A stretch of DNA of 64,000 nucleotides from Saccharothrix algeriensis (GTDB lineage Bacteria; Actinomycetota; Actinomycetes; Mycobacteriales; Pseudonocardiaceae). Location of the stretch: NCBI RefSeq assembly GCF_016907655.1, contig NZ_JAFBCL010000001.1:6668001-6732000 (forward strand), read 5' to 3'. Both the position numbers and the translations under genes were made by a program. Position 1 is the first letter of the stretch, and each line of letters starts with the position of its first letter. A model generated the notes under the pieces. The model had not been told where the DNA came from. It was given only the letters and a program-made list of their open reading frames with translations, and made no database searches. This document shows, one piece after another, positions 42,054 to 50,930 of this stretch.

Positions 42054-44252
42054 ATGGAAGCAGTTCGTGCGCGCGGGCGGTGGCGGCGCGCCACCGCCGG
42101 CGCGGTCACCGCGGTCCTGGCGCTGGGCGTGAGCGCGGTCCCGGCCGCCGCGGCCGAGGGCGTCGTGCTGGGCGCGGACCGGCCCGGTTCGATCAAGGAC
42201 AGCTACATCGTCGCGGTCAAGGACGTCCAGGGCGCCGCGGTCGCGGGGAAAGCCGCCGGCCTGACCGCCGAGTACGGCGGCACGGTCACCACCACCTGGC
42301 AGCACGCCCTGCGCGGCTTCTCGGCCAGGATGACCGCCGCGCAGGCGCGCCGGCTGGCCGCCGACCCGGCCGTCGCCTTCGTCGAGCAGGACGCCGAGGT
42401 CCGGGTCTCGGGCGAGCAGACCAACCCGCCGAACTGGGGGCTGGACCGCGTCGACCAGCGCGACCTGCCGCTGGACGGCAAGTACTCCTACGGCACCCGA
42501 GCCGAGAACGTCACCGCCTACGTCATCGACACCGGCGTGCGCACCTCGCACAGCGCGTTCGAGGGGCGGGCCACCTGGGGCGCCAACACCGTCGATTCCA
42601 ACAACACCGACTGCCACGGCCACGGCACGCACGTCGCGGGCATCGTCGGGGGCAAGGAGCACGGCCTGGCCAAGGGCGTCCGGATCGTCGGGGTCAAGGT
42701 CCTCAACTGCACGGGCTCCGGCTCCAACACCGGCGTCATCAGCGGCGTCGAGTGGGTCACCGCCAACGCCGCGAAACCGGCCGTGGCGAACATGAGCCTG
42801 GGCGGCGGCGCGGCCACGGCGCTGGACACCGCGGTCCGCAACTCGATCGCCTCGGGCATCACCTACGCGCTCGCCTCGGCCAACGACAACCGGGACGCCT
42901 GCAACACCTCGCCCGCCCGCGTCGCCGAGGGCATCACGGTCAACGCCTCGGACAAGGGCGACACGCGGGCCACCTTCTCCAACTTCGGCACCTGCACCGA
43001 CATCTTCGCGCCGGGCGTGGGCATCGTGTCGGCCTGGAAGGACAACGACAGCGCCACCTACACCGCCAGCGGCACGTCGATGGCGGCGCCGCACGTGGCG
43101 GGGGCCGCGGCGATCTGGCTGGCCGACCGGCCGGGCGACACCCCCGCGCAGGTGGGCGCGGGCATCATCGCCGCGGCCACCACGGGCAAGGTCGTCAACC
43201 CCGGCACGGGTTCCCCCAACCGGCTGCTGCACGTCGACCCGGGCGCCCAGGGCGACCCGGTGACCCTGCCCAACCCCGGCCGGCAGACCGGTGTCGTGGG
43301 CAAGCCGACCTACGTCAAGGTCGTGGCCTCCGGCGGCACCGGCCCGTACACGTGGTCGGCCAAGGGGCTGCCCGCCGGCATCGCGCTCCAGCCGAGCACG
43401 ACCGAGGGCGCCATCGCGGAGGGCACGCCGACCGCCGCGGGCTCCCACGAGGTGGCGCTGACGGTGACCGACGCCGGGGGCTCCTCGGCGACCGCCGAGT
43501 TCACCTGGACGATCACCGACGGCGGTGGCGGCGGCGACCCGGTGGTCGCCGACCCCGGCCCGCAGGCCGGCGAGGTCGGCCAGGACGTCGAGCTGGAGAT
43601 CGTGGTCGACGGCGGGACCAAGCCCCACACCTGGGCGGCCACCGGCCTGCCGGGCGGGCTGGCGATCGACGCCGGCACCGGTCTGGTCACCGGCCGGCTC
43701 GCCGCGGCGGGCAGGTTCACCACCACCGTGACGGTCACCGACGCGCAGGGCCGGTCCGGCCGGACGACCTTCGACTGGACCGTCACCGGGGGCTGCGCGC
43801 CCGGGCAGCGGGTGGTCAACCCCGGCTTCGAGTCCGGCGGCACGGGCTGGACGGCGTCGGCGCAGGTCATCGGCGAGCACGCGGGCGACGGCCAGCCCGC
43901 GCGCACGGGCAGCTGGAGCGCGTGGCTGGGCGGCTGGGGCCGCACCAGCAACGACTCGGTCAGCCAGAGCGTCGCGGTGCCGACCGGGTGCTCCAGCCTC
44001 AAGCTGTCGTTCTGGGTGCACATCGACACCGACGAGCGGGGTTCCACGGCCTACGACCGGCTCACGGTCACCGTCGGCGACAAGACGCTGAAGACGCTGT
44101 CCAACGTCGACGCCGCCGCCGGCTACCGGCAGCACACCTTCGACCTGGCGGCGTTCGCCGGGCAGACCGTGACGGTCCGGTTCAACGGCACGGAGGACAC
44201 CAACCTGCAGACGTCCTTCGTCGTGGACGACGTCGCGCTGGACGTGGCGTGA
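42054..44252 (+). CDS. Secreted subtilisin-like serine protease with Ig-like and C-terminal beta domains
   Basis: A 732-residue S8 peptidase. A signal peptide (about 1-35, ending VSAVPAAAA) precedes an I9 propeptide (about 40-125). The catalytic domain (about 135-395) has Asp in AYVIDTGVRTSH, His in CHGHGTHVAGI and Ser in SGTSMAAPHVAGA, close to proteinase K/aqualysin types. Two putative Ig-like modules follow (about 405-500 and 505-580; GTGPYTWSAKGLPAGI and GTKPHTWAATGLPGGL are matching strands). The tail is a jelly-roll-like domain (VVNPGFESGGTGWTASAQVI). The triad is intact, so it should be active outside the cell. It is a single gene closed by a classical terminator. Confidence 0.93.
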   Translation: MEAVRARGRWRRATAGAVTAVLALGVSAVPAAAAEGVVLGADRPGSIKDSYIVAVKDVQGAAVAGKAAGLTAEYGGTVTTTWQHALRGFSARMTAAQARRLAADPAVAFVEQDAEVRVSGEQTNPPNWGLDRVDQRDLPLDGKYSYGTRAENVTAYVIDTGVRTSHSAFEGRATWGANTVDSNNTDCHGHGTHVAGIVGGKEHGLAKGVRIVGVKVLNCTGSGSNTGVISGVEWVTANAAKPAVANMSLGGGAATALDTAVRNSIASGITYALASANDNRDACNTSPARVAEGITVNASDKGDTRATFSNFGTCTDIFAPGVGIVSAWKDNDSATYTASGTSMAAPHVAGAAAIWLADRPGDTPAQVGAGIIAAATTGKVVNPGTGSPNRLLHVDPGAQGDPVTLPNPGRQTGVVGKPTYVKVVASGGTGPYTWSAKGLPAGIALQPSTTEGAIAEGTPTAAGSHEVALTVTDAGGSSATAEFTWTITDGGGGGDPVVADPGPQAGEVGQDVELEIVVDGGTKPHTWAATGLPGGLAIDAGTGLVTGRLAAAGRFTTTVTVTDAQGRSGRTTFDWTVTGGCAPGQRVVNPGFESGGTGWTASAQVIGEHAGDGQPARTGSWSAWLGGWGRTSNDSVSQSVAVPTGCSSLKLSFWVHIDTDERGSTAYDRLTVTVGDKTLKTLSNVDAAAGYRQHTFDLAAFAGQTVTVRFNGTEDTNLQTSFVVDDVALDVA

Positions 44253-44268
44253 CGGCCCGCCGGTGACG

Positions 44269-44305
44269 ACCGCGGGCGGCGGGCGACCCCGCCGCCCGCG
44301 GTTTT
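44269..44305 (+). terminator. Rho-independent terminator after the subtilisin gene
   Basis: A 15-bp perfect stem (ACCGCGGGCGGCGGG and complement), a 4-nt loop and TTTT at its end. Confidence 0.85.
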
Positions 44306-44359
44306 CCGGCGCGGTCGGGGAGGACAGGCGCACCATTCCCGGAGAAATCGGCTGAGCAC

Positions 44360-45325
44360 ATGTCGGTGGAACTCGAAGTGAGGCACCTGCGATTCCTCGT
44401 GGCCGTCGCGGACCACGGCAGCATCACCCGGGCCGCGGCTTCGCTCGGGATGTCGCAGCCTTCGTTGAGCACGCAGTTGAAGCGCATCGAGCGGTCGGTC
44501 GGCGGGCGGGTGTTCACCCGCAGCCGGCTCGGCGTGGAGGCGACCGCCTTCGGCCGCGGCCTGCTGGCCAGGGCCCGCTCCGTGCTGCGCGAGATGAACG
44601 GGCTGCTGGCCGCGGCCGAGCCGGTGGACGACCGCCGGTTCGCCCTGGGTGACGCGGGCGTGCTGCTGTCGGCCGTCGTGCCCCGCCTGGTGGCCGAACT
44701 GGCCGCCGACCCGCACGCCGGGCCGCCGCCGACCGTGCGCGCGCACATCGACCCGGCGGCCACCGTGCTGGTCGCGATGATGCGGGCGGGCGAGCTGGAC
44801 GCCGCGGTGGTCAGCGACGTCATCGACTTCGGGACGGTGGACTACCGCGCCGTGCCGAACGCGGCGGTGGTGCCGCTGGAACCGGTGTTCGTCGCCCTGT
44901 CCCGGCGGCACCCGCTGGCCGGGCGAGCGGCGGTCGACCTCGCCGACCTGGCCGGCGAGCAGTGGTGCGTCAACCCGCACGACAACCCCGGCTGGCTGGC
45001 CGCGCTGCGCGCGGCGTGCGCCCGCGCCGGGTTCGGGCCGCGCGTCGCCTACGAGTGCAGCCACATGGCGGGCGCCCGCGCCCTCGTCGCCGGCGGGCAG
45101 TGCGTGGCCATCGCCGACCCGCTGTCCGCCGAGGGCCAGGACGTCGTCTTCCGCCCGCTGGCCGGCGACCCGGTGCGCGGCCGGGTCGACCTCGCCTGGG
45201 TCGACCCGTGCCCGGTGCCGCCAGCGCTGCTGCGGAAGGTCGTGGCCGAGTCCTACCTGGACATGGTCGACCACAACCCCACCTACCGCCGCTGGTGGTC
45301 CGAGCACGGCGGCGTCCTGACCTGA
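44360..45325 (+). CDS. LysR-family transcriptional regulator
   Basis: A 321-residue LTTR. The N-terminal HTH is ELEVRHLRFLVAVADHGSIT and AAASLGMSQPSLSTQLKRIE; the effector domain follows with PLEPVFVALSRRHPLAGRA. LysR genes are usually divergent from a target, but here the upstream gene is a plus-strand protease and the downstream gene is a convergent quinone reductase, so the target is not evident. Confidence 0.9.
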   Translation: MSVELEVRHLRFLVAVADHGSITRAAASLGMSQPSLSTQLKRIERSVGGRVFTRSRLGVEATAFGRGLLARARSVLREMNGLLAAAEPVDDRRFALGDAGVLLSAVVPRLVAELAADPHAGPPPTVRAHIDPAATVLVAMMRAGELDAAVVSDVIDFGTVDYRAVPNAAVVPLEPVFVALSRRHPLAGRAAVDLADLAGEQWCVNPHDNPGWLAALRAACARAGFGPRVAYECSHMAGARALVAGGQCVAIADPLSAEGQDVVFRPLAGDPVRGRVDLAWVDPCPVPPALLRKVVAESYLDMVDHNPTYRRWWSEHGGVLT

Positions 45326-45410
45326 CCGCGGCGGCGCCGTCGCCCGGCCCCGGCGCACCGGGCCGCACCCGCGGGGTCCGCGGTGGACCGGCGGGCGCCC
45401 GTGGCGGGGA

Positions 45411-46352
45411 TCAGCCCTTCACGTGCAGCACAGCCTTGCCCCGCAGCTTCCGGTCCGCCAGCAACCCGAGCGCCTCGCCCGCGCGCGACCACGGCAGCCG
45501 GTGGCCGACCTGCGGGTGCAGCCGACCCGCCGCCGTCAACCGCACCAGGGCGGCCAGGTCGGCGTCCCACCGGTCACCGGTGTCGTGGACGGTGAACTGC
45601 CGCAGCGTCGCGGACTCGAAACCGCTGAAGTAGTCGAAGAAGTCCAACGTGACCGGCGTCCCCGAGACCTGGCCGAACCACAGCGCGAGACCGCCGCGCC
45701 GCAGCCGGGCCAGCGCCGTGCGGAGGTGGTCGCCGCCGACGGACTCCAGCACCACGTCGAACGGCCCGACGGCGTCCTCCACCCGGTGCACGACCGCCGC
45801 CGCGCCCAGGCCCGGCAAGCCCTGCCACGGCTCGTGGTCGGCCGCCACCGCGGTGACCTCCGCGCCCGCCGCGGCGGCCAGCTCCACCACGTAGTGCCCC
45901 ACGCCGCCGGTGGCGCCGGTGAGCAGCACCCGGCGGCCCAGCAGCGGTCCGGCGGCGCGCAGCAGGCGCGCGGCGGTGGTGCCCGCCGTCGGCAGGGCCG
46001 CCGCCGTGGCCGCGTCCACCCCGGCCGGCAGCGCGGCGAGCCGGTCGGTGGCGACGGCGGCGAACTCCGCCCAGCCGCCGCCCGCGGGCGAGTGGCCGAC
46101 CACGCGCTGCCCCGCGGCCGGTCCCGAACCGTCCCGGGCGGCCTCGACCACGACCCCCGCCAGGTCGTCGCCGGGCCGCCACGCCGCGTGCGGGCGCAGT
46201 TGCGGCGTGCTGGTCAGGTAGAGCAGGTCGGCGCGGTTGAGCGCGGTCGCCTCCACCTCGACCAGCGCCTCGTTCGCGGCGGGGACGGGCGCGGGGACGT
46301 CGGCGAGGGTCACCAGGGGGTCGGGCTCGCCGGTGGGCACCAGGGCACGCAT
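45411..46352 (-). CDS. Quinone oxidoreductase-like MDR family reductase
   Basis: A 313-residue medium-chain dehydrogenase/reductase without zinc-ligand cysteines. It has a GroES-like part (EALVEVEATALNRADLLYLT), GDDLAGVVVEAA and the NADPH motif VLLTGATGGVGHYVVELAAA. It is of the quinone/enone reductase type. It is divergent from an HxlR regulator gene across a 98-bp spacer with a doubled GGTNACC site, the classical layout for redox-controlled reductase/HxlR pairs. Electrophile or quinone detoxification is the likely role. Confidence 0.87.
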   Translation of the reverse strand: MRALVPTGEPDPLVTLADVPAPVPAANEALVEVEATALNRADLLYLTSTPQLRPHAAWRPGDDLAGVVVEAARDGSGPAAGQRVVGHSPAGGGWAEFAAVATDRLAALPAGVDAATAAALPTAGTTAARLLRAAGPLLGRRVLLTGATGGVGHYVVELAAAAGAEVTAVAADHEPWQGLPGLGAAAVVHRVEDAVGPFDVVLESVGGDHLRTALARLRRGGLALWFGQVSGTPVTLDFFDYFSGFESATLRQFTVHDTGDRWDADLAALVRLTAAGRLHPQVGHRLPWSRAGEALGLLADRKLRGKAVLHVKG

Positions 46353-46376
46353 CGCGGATCTCCGTTTCTTCCTTGC

Positions 46377-46391
46377 GGTTACCTGGTCACC
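46377..46391. promoter_or_regulatory. Candidate HxlR operator
   Basis: GGTTACC (46377-46383) and GGTCACC (46385-46391) are two GGTNACC palindromes in tandem within the divergent spacer of the reductase and HxlR genes. Confidence 0.4.
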
Positions 46392-46450
46392 GTAGGAAAG
46401 TGACGGGTGGGCCGGAAGAACGCACTTGCGGGTGAGAGGGGTACCCAGAG

Positions 46451-46843
46451 GTGAGCGACCAGGTCGCGCAGCCGCCGACACCGCCGGATGTGATGCGCGC
46501 CAACACGGTGGCGCGGGAGATGTTCGACCGGATCGCCGACAAGTGGGCGTTGCTGGTCGTCAACGCGCTCGGCGGGGGGACCCTCCGGTTCTCCGAGCTG
46601 CACGCGCGGGTCGAGGGCGTGAGCCACAAGATGCTCACGCAGACGTTGCGGGGCCTGGAACGCGACGGAGTGGTGGAGCGCCGCGTCCACCCGACCTCAC
46701 CGCCCCGCGTGGACTACACCCTCACCGCCGCCGGCAGCGCCCTGTTGGCCACGGTGGCCGGCATCTGCGACTGGACCCGCGACCACATCGCGCACATCGA
46801 GTCGTCGCGCGCTTGCTACGACGCCCGGTCCGCGCAGCGCTGA
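46451..46843 (+). CDS. HxlR-family transcriptional regulator
   Basis: A 130-residue winged-helix regulator: REMFDRIADKWALLVVNALG, RFSELHARVEGVSHKMLTQT and LRGLERDGVVERRVHP are the family pattern. GTG 46451 has AGAGG upstream. It probably represses or activates the divergent quinone reductase gene in response to reactive aldehydes or quinones; a Cys late in the chain (SRACYD) might be a sensor, which is speculation. Confidence 0.9.
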   Translation: MSDQVAQPPTPPDVMRANTVAREMFDRIADKWALLVVNALGGGTLRFSELHARVEGVSHKMLTQTLRGLERDGVVERRVHPTSPPRVDYTLTAAGSALLATVAGICDWTRDHIAHIESSRACYDARSAQR

Positions 46844-46862
46844 CGGGTCGACGAAGGGGTGG

Positions 46863-47102
46863 GATGGCGCAGGAGCGCCGGGGCCGGGGAATCCGGATCG
46901 GGATCCACGCGACGCGACCGAGGAGCAGGCCCGTGACCTGGTCGAGCGGGTGGAGCCGCTGCTGTGCCCGGAGCCGGGGCACAGCGGCCCGTACCGCGTC
47001 CCGCGGGGCATCGGGCTGGTCCCGGCGGAAGCGCTCGGGGAGGGCGCCCACCCCGAGCCGGTGGGGCAGCACCGCGTCGAACAACGCCTCGAAGACCCCT
47101 GA
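46863..47102 (+). pseudogene. Possible remnant of a small coding region
   Basis: Between the HxlR gene and the SRPBCC gene (310 bp) one frame reads DATEEQARDLVERVEPLLCP, then GHSGPYRVPRGIGLVPAEAL to a stop at 47100-47102. Composition and codon use look like real protein, but no credible start codon or RBS is visible in this frame and I do not recognise the family. It may be the 3' end of a decayed gene. Confidence 0.3.
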
Positions 47103-47153
47103 GCAGCGGTCGGGCCCGCCAGTGGTGCGGCCGGAACCGGTTGTCCGGTGCGG

Positions 47154-47582
47154 TCAGAACCAGTTGTCGCCCTTCTCCGCGGACTCCGTCTCGGTCTCCG
47201 CGGTGGCGCTGTGGGCGAGGACGGCCACCGCCTCCTCCAGGCCGCGCTGGACGTCCGGGCCGCCCGCCCGCTCGGTGTGCAGCGTCACCGCGATCTCGCT
47301 GCGGCCGGCGTCCAGGTCGGTGACCTTCAGGTCGCCGTGGTAGTCGCTCTCGCCGGGCGTGCCCCAGGACAGGGTCCGGCGGTCCCGGTCGACGCGCAGC
47401 CAGCCCTCCGCCTCGACGTGGCGGTCGCCCAGGTCGGCCTCCACGTGCACCCGGTCGCCGCCGGTCGGGTCCACCTCGGTCAGCTTCGGGAAGTAGCGGG
47501 GCAGGTTGTTCGGCTCCGCGAGGAAGTCGAACAGCCGGTCCGGTGGCACGTCGATCGTCGCTCGGTGCTCGTAGGTGCTCAA
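47154..47582 (-). CDS. SRPBCC (START-like) family protein
   Basis: A 142-residue polyketide-cyclase/AHSA1-like fold: HRATIDVPPDRLFDFLAEPN, LPRYFPKLTEVDP, later LSWGTPGESDYHGDLKVTDL and AVTLHTE. It binds a hydrophobic ligand of unknown nature. The start is TTG 47582, supported by GAAGGAG about 8 nt upstream. A hairpin lies about 85 bp upstream of the start. Confidence 0.83.
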   Translation of the reverse strand: MSTYEHRATIDVPPDRLFDFLAEPNNLPRYFPKLTEVDPTGGDRVHVEADLGDRHVEAEGWLRVDRDRRTLSWGTPGESDYHGDLKVTDLDAGRSEIAVTLHTERAGGPDVQRGLEEAVAVLAHSATAETETESAEKGDNWF

Positions 47583-48089
47583 CGTCCGACTCCTTCAGTC
47601 CGTCGTTCCGGTGCCACGGGTACCCGCCCGCGTGCGCGGCACACCGCTCATAGGGTGCGGCACACCGCCGGTCGGCGCGACACGTCGCCGACCGGCCCGT
47701 CACACCGGGGAAGGGCGCGCCTCGGCGCCTATGGGGGCGTGGCCGGGTGCGGCGCACATGCCGTGGGCGCGGTGCGTATGTCGGGAGCAGCGCTCATGCC
47801 GGAAGCGCGGTGCACGGCCGGCCGAAGGGGCGTGGCCCGTGCCGCCATGCGCACGGGCGGCGGTCACCCTACGGTGATCCACGGGGCTACCGGGCACTGG
47901 TCGGGCGGAGGACGCGATGGATCGTTGGCAGTACCTGGCGGTGCCGGCGGCGTCCCTGGCGTCGACCGCTGTGCCGGAGCCGGTGGGCGTCCACCGGTGG
48001 ACCTCCCGGCCGGCGAGGTCGGGCGCGTGAGCGGGTGGGGCGTGGGTGGGGGAGTGCCCTGTGTTGGTGGCGCTGGGATCGTGCTCGCC
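47583..48089. other. Non-coding spacer before the carotenoid genes
   Basis: About 500 bp without a recognisable gene. It contains an 11-bp perfect inverted repeat, GCCGGTCGGCG (47667-47677) with its complement (47686-47696), and repeated GCACACCG motifs. Lycopene cyclase genes commonly stand before crtT/crtU in actinomycetes, but I see no cyclase motif here. Confidence 0.45.
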
Positions 48090-48251
48090 ATGCCGGACGG
48101 CGGTCGGCCGTCCGAGCCGGGCGCGCCGGGCGTGCGGTGCGCCGAGCGGGCGGTCGGCGGTGTGCGGTTGCCCCGGGATGTTCCGGTGGAGGACTTCTTG
48201 TCCGGTTTCTCGATGGTGACGTTGCCGCCACGGGGCCGGGAGTCGGCGTGA
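48090..48251 (+). CDS. Possible 53-residue protein overlapping the methyltransferase gene
   Basis: From ATG 48090 a 53-residue frame (MPDGGRPSEPGAPGVRCAER..., ending FSMVTLPPRGRESA) stops in a GTGA overlap with the methyltransferase start at 48248. Such an overlap is the usual sign of translational coupling, and the C-terminal part looks protein-like. Earlier in-frame GTGs (48081, 48054) are possible starts. There is no clear RBS and no family match, so it may be a small real gene or the end of a decayed one. Confidence 0.35.
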   Translation: MPDGGRPSEPGAPGVRCAERAVGGVRLPRDVPVEDFLSGFSMVTLPPRGRESA

Positions 48252-48979
48252 CGCGCCGGTTGCGGGTGGCGGAGGTGCCCGGCGCGTTCGACGGCGCGGC
48301 GTCCGGGTACGACCTGCTGGTCGGGATGAACCCGGGCTACCACAAGGCACTGCGCCGGTCGGCCGCCGCCCTGCGGTTGCCCGCCTCGGGCGCGCGGGTG
48401 CTCGACCTGGGCTGCGGCACGGGCGCGTCCACGGCCGCGCTGCTGGCGGTCGCGCCGCACGCGGAGATCGTCGGGGTGGACGCGTCGGAGGGGATGCTGG
48501 CCCGCGCGCGGGCCAAGTCCTGGCCCGCCAACGTCTCGTTCGTCCGCGCGCGGGCCGAGGACCTGGCCGGAGCCGGTGTCACCGGCCCGTTCGACGCCGT
48601 GTTCGCCGCGTACCTGGTGCGCAACCTGGCCGACCCGGACCCGACCCTGCGCGCGGTGCGCGACCTGCTCCGCCCCGGTGGGCGGCTGGTGCTGCACGAG
48701 TACTCGGTGGCGGATTCGCCGCTGCGGCGGGCGATCTGGACCGCCGTGTGCTGGGCGGTGGTGATCCCCGGCGGCTGGGCCGTCACGCGCGACCGGAGCC
48801 TCTACACCTACCTGTGGCGCAGCGTGCTGCGCTTCGACGGCGCGAGCGCCCTGCGGGAGCGGTTGCGGCGCAACGGTTTCCGCCAAGTGCGCAGCGGCAC
48901 CGCGACGGGGTGGCAGCGCGGGATCGTGCACACGTTCGTCGGGTGCGCGGAGGGTGAGGCGGCCGATGGCGAGCCGTGA
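48248..48979 (+). CDS. SAM-dependent methyltransferase, CrtT-like
   Basis: A 243-residue class I methyltransferase with motif I VLDLGCGTGAST, EIVGVDASEGML and post-motif VRNLADPDPTLRAVRDLLRP, close to UbiE/COQ5-like enzymes. The C-terminal half has hydrophobic helices (IWTAVCWAVVIPGGW). It overlaps the crtU gene, and in Streptomyces griseus crtT (a methyltransferase) adjoins crtU, so a role in the aromatic carotenoid pathway is inferred. Start GTG 48248 overlaps the preceding small frame. Confidence 0.75.
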   Translation: MTRRLRVAEVPGAFDGAASGYDLLVGMNPGYHKALRRSAAALRLPASGARVLDLGCGTGASTAALLAVAPHAEIVGVDASEGMLARARAKSWPANVSFVRARAEDLAGAGVTGPFDAVFAAYLVRNLADPDPTLRAVRDLLRPGGRLVLHEYSVADSPLRRAIWTAVCWAVVIPGGWAVTRDRSLYTYLWRSVLRFDGASALRERLRRNGFRQVRSGTATGWQRGIVHTFVGCAEGEAADGEP

Positions 48980-50543
48980 CCGCAAGGCGGTGCGGATCGA
49001 CGGGCCGGCCGGGCGGCCGTCGTTCACGGGCAGCCCGCCGGTCGTGGTCGTGGTGGGTGGCGGCATCGCCGGGCTGGCCGCGGCGACGTCGCTGGCCGAG
49101 CGCGGCGCGCGGGTGGTGCTGTGCGAGCGGGAGGACCACCTCGGCGGCCGGGCCGGCGGGTGGCCGACCAGGCTGGCCGACGGCAGCGCGGCGACCATGA
49201 CGCGCGGTTTCCACGCGTTCTTCCGGCAGTACTACAACCTGCGGGCGCTGCTGCGCCGCGTCGACCCGCACGGGGACGCGCTCGTCGGGTTGCCGGACTA
49301 CCCGCTGTGGCACGCGGACGGGCACCGCGACGGCTTCGCCGGGCTGCCGACGGCCGTGCCGTGGAACGCGCTGGGGTTCCTGGCGCGCAGCCGCACCTTC
49401 CGGTGGCGCGACCTGCGCGACGTGGACGCCCGGGTGGCGCTGCCGCTGCTGGACGTCTCGGTCCCGCGCACCTACCACGAGCTGGACCGGCTGGACGCCG
49501 CCGACTACCTGGCGCGGCTGCGCTTCCCGGAGGCCGCGCACGCGCTGGCGTTCGAGGTGTTCTCGCGCAGCTTCTTCGCCCACCCGAGCCGGATGTCGGC
49601 CGCCGAGTTGGTGACGATGTTCCACACCTACTTCCTGGGTTCCAGCGAGGGCCTGCTGTTCGACGTGGCCGCCGACCCGTTCCCGCACCGCCTGTGGGAC
49701 CCGCTCGGGCGACGCCTGACCGACCTCGGCGCGACCGTCCGCACCGGGGTCGAGGTGACGGCGGTGTCGCGCGGCGGGCCGAAGCGGTTCACCGTGCACT
49801 CGGCGAGCGCGGCTGCCGCGCTCGGCGGGGCGACCGCGGATGGCGGGGTGATAGCGGCGGACGCGGTGGTGCTGGCCCTGGACGTGCGCGGGCTGCGCCG
49901 GGTGGTCGAGTCCTCGCCGGAGCTGGGAGACCGGCCGTGGCGCGCCGACGTGGCCCGGCTGGAGACCGCGCCGCGGTTCCTGGTGTCCCGGTACTGGCTG
50001 GACCGACCGGTGGCGGCGGACCGGCCCGGTTTCGTGGGCACCAGCGGGTACGGGTTGCTGGACAACGTGTCGGTGCTCGACCGGTACGAGCACGAGGCGA
50101 GGGCGTGGGCGTCGCGGACGGGCGGGGCGGTGGTCGAGCTGCACGGCTACTCGCTGCCGGACGAGGTGGACGGCGCGGCGGCGCGCGGGCTGCTGCTGGA
50201 GCAGCTGCACGAGGTGTACCCGGAGACCAAGGCGGCCCGGGTCGTGGACGAGCGGCACGAACTGCGCGCCGACTGCCCGCTGTTCCCACCCGGCGGTTTC
50301 CCCCACCGCCCCCCGGTGCCGACACCGGAACCGTTCCTGGTGCTGGCAGGGGACCTGGTGCGGATCGACCTGCCGGTCGCCCTGATGGAACGCGCGGCCA
50401 CCACCGGCTTCGCCGCGGCGAACCACCTGCTGCGCCGCTGGGGCGTCGCAGGCACCCCGCTGTGGTCGGTGCCGACCGCAGGCCGGGTGCCCCTGCTACG
50501 CGCGATCGCACGCAAGTGGGGCCACAACCCGCAACCCGGGTGA
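48966..50543 (+). CDS. crtU: CrtU: carotene desaturase/methyltransferase (isorenieratene-type)
   Basis: A 525-residue FAD protein. The N-terminal FAD motif VVVVGGGIAGLAAATSLAER is followed by LGGRAGGW and the segment RGFHAFFRQYYNLRALLRR, which is characteristic of the actinobacterial CrtU enzymes that convert beta-ionone ends of beta-carotene to aromatic rings. Further hallmarks are FEVFSRSFFAHP and FLGSSEGLLFDVAADPFP, and the C-terminal FAD contact VLAGDLVRIDLPVALMERAA. It overlaps the CrtT-like gene by 14 bp when ATG 48966 is used (GTG 48954 is an alternative). It needs beta-carotene, but crtI and crtY are not in the window. Confidence 0.82.
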   Translation: MASRDRKAVRIDGPAGRPSFTGSPPVVVVVGGGIAGLAAATSLAERGARVVLCEREDHLGGRAGGWPTRLADGSAATMTRGFHAFFRQYYNLRALLRRVDPHGDALVGLPDYPLWHADGHRDGFAGLPTAVPWNALGFLARSRTFRWRDLRDVDARVALPLLDVSVPRTYHELDRLDAADYLARLRFPEAAHALAFEVFSRSFFAHPSRMSAAELVTMFHTYFLGSSEGLLFDVAADPFPHRLWDPLGRRLTDLGATVRTGVEVTAVSRGGPKRFTVHSASAAAALGGATADGGVIAADAVVLALDVRGLRRVVESSPELGDRPWRADVARLETAPRFLVSRYWLDRPVAADRPGFVGTSGYGLLDNVSVLDRYEHEARAWASRTGGAVVELHGYSLPDEVDGAAARGLLLEQLHEVYPETKAARVVDERHELRADCPLFPPGGFPHRPPVPTPEPFLVLAGDLVRIDLPVALMERAATTGFAAANHLLRRWGVAGTPLWSVPTAGRVPLLRAIARKWGHNPQPG

Positions 50544-50573
50544 CCCGAGCGGCGCAGGCAGCCCAAGCGGCCC

Positions 50574-50743
50574 TGTGGCTCAGGTGGCTTGGTGGCTCAG
50601 GTGGCTTGGTGGCTCAAGCGGTCCGGTGGCTCAGGCAGCTCTGTAGCTCAAGCGGCTTGGCGGCTCAGGCGGTCCGGTGGCTCAGGCGGTCCGGTGGCTC
50701 AAGCGGCTTGGCGGCTCAGGCGGTTCGGTGGCTCTGCGACCGG
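50574..50743. repeat. 17-bp minisatellite, ten copies
   Basis: Ten consecutive units of 17 bp with consensus GGTGGCTCARGCGGYYY follow the crtU stop by 31 bp. Copies differ at a few positions; the last one is degenerate. The frame through it is open on both strands but reads only as a low-complexity Trp/Arg/Gly string, so it is not taken as coding. Confidence 0.85.
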
Positions 50744-50749
50744 CGGTCC

Positions 50750-50887
50750 GGCGGTGGTTCTGCGGCCCGGCGGTGGTTCTGCGACTTGGCGGTGGTTCTG
50801 CGGCCTGGCGGTGGTTCTGCGGCTTGGCGGCCCTGTGGTCGGCTGCTCTGCGACCTGGCGGCTCTGTGGTCGGCTGCTCTGCGACCG
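50750..50887. repeat. Second tandem block: 19-bp x4 and 31-bp x2
   Basis: Four 19-bp units (GGCGGTGGTTCTGCGRCYY, 50750-50825) run directly into two 31-bp units (50826-50856 and 50857-50887) that share the GGCGG start and TCTGCGAC core. The arrangement looks like successive slippage from the adjacent 17-bp array. Confidence 0.8.
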
Positions 50888-50930
50888 GCGGCCTCTGGGT
50901 TGCTCAAGGCTTGTCTGCTTACTCCATAGT

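Noticed and set aside
47583..48247. Lycopene cyclase remnant upstream of the CrtT-like gene
   Set aside because: The place would suit crtY, but I can find no FAD motif or cyclase signature; only a short uncertain frame remains.
50574..50887. CRISPR array
   Set aside because: Units of 17, 19 and 31 bp follow each other without unique spacers, and no cas gene is near.
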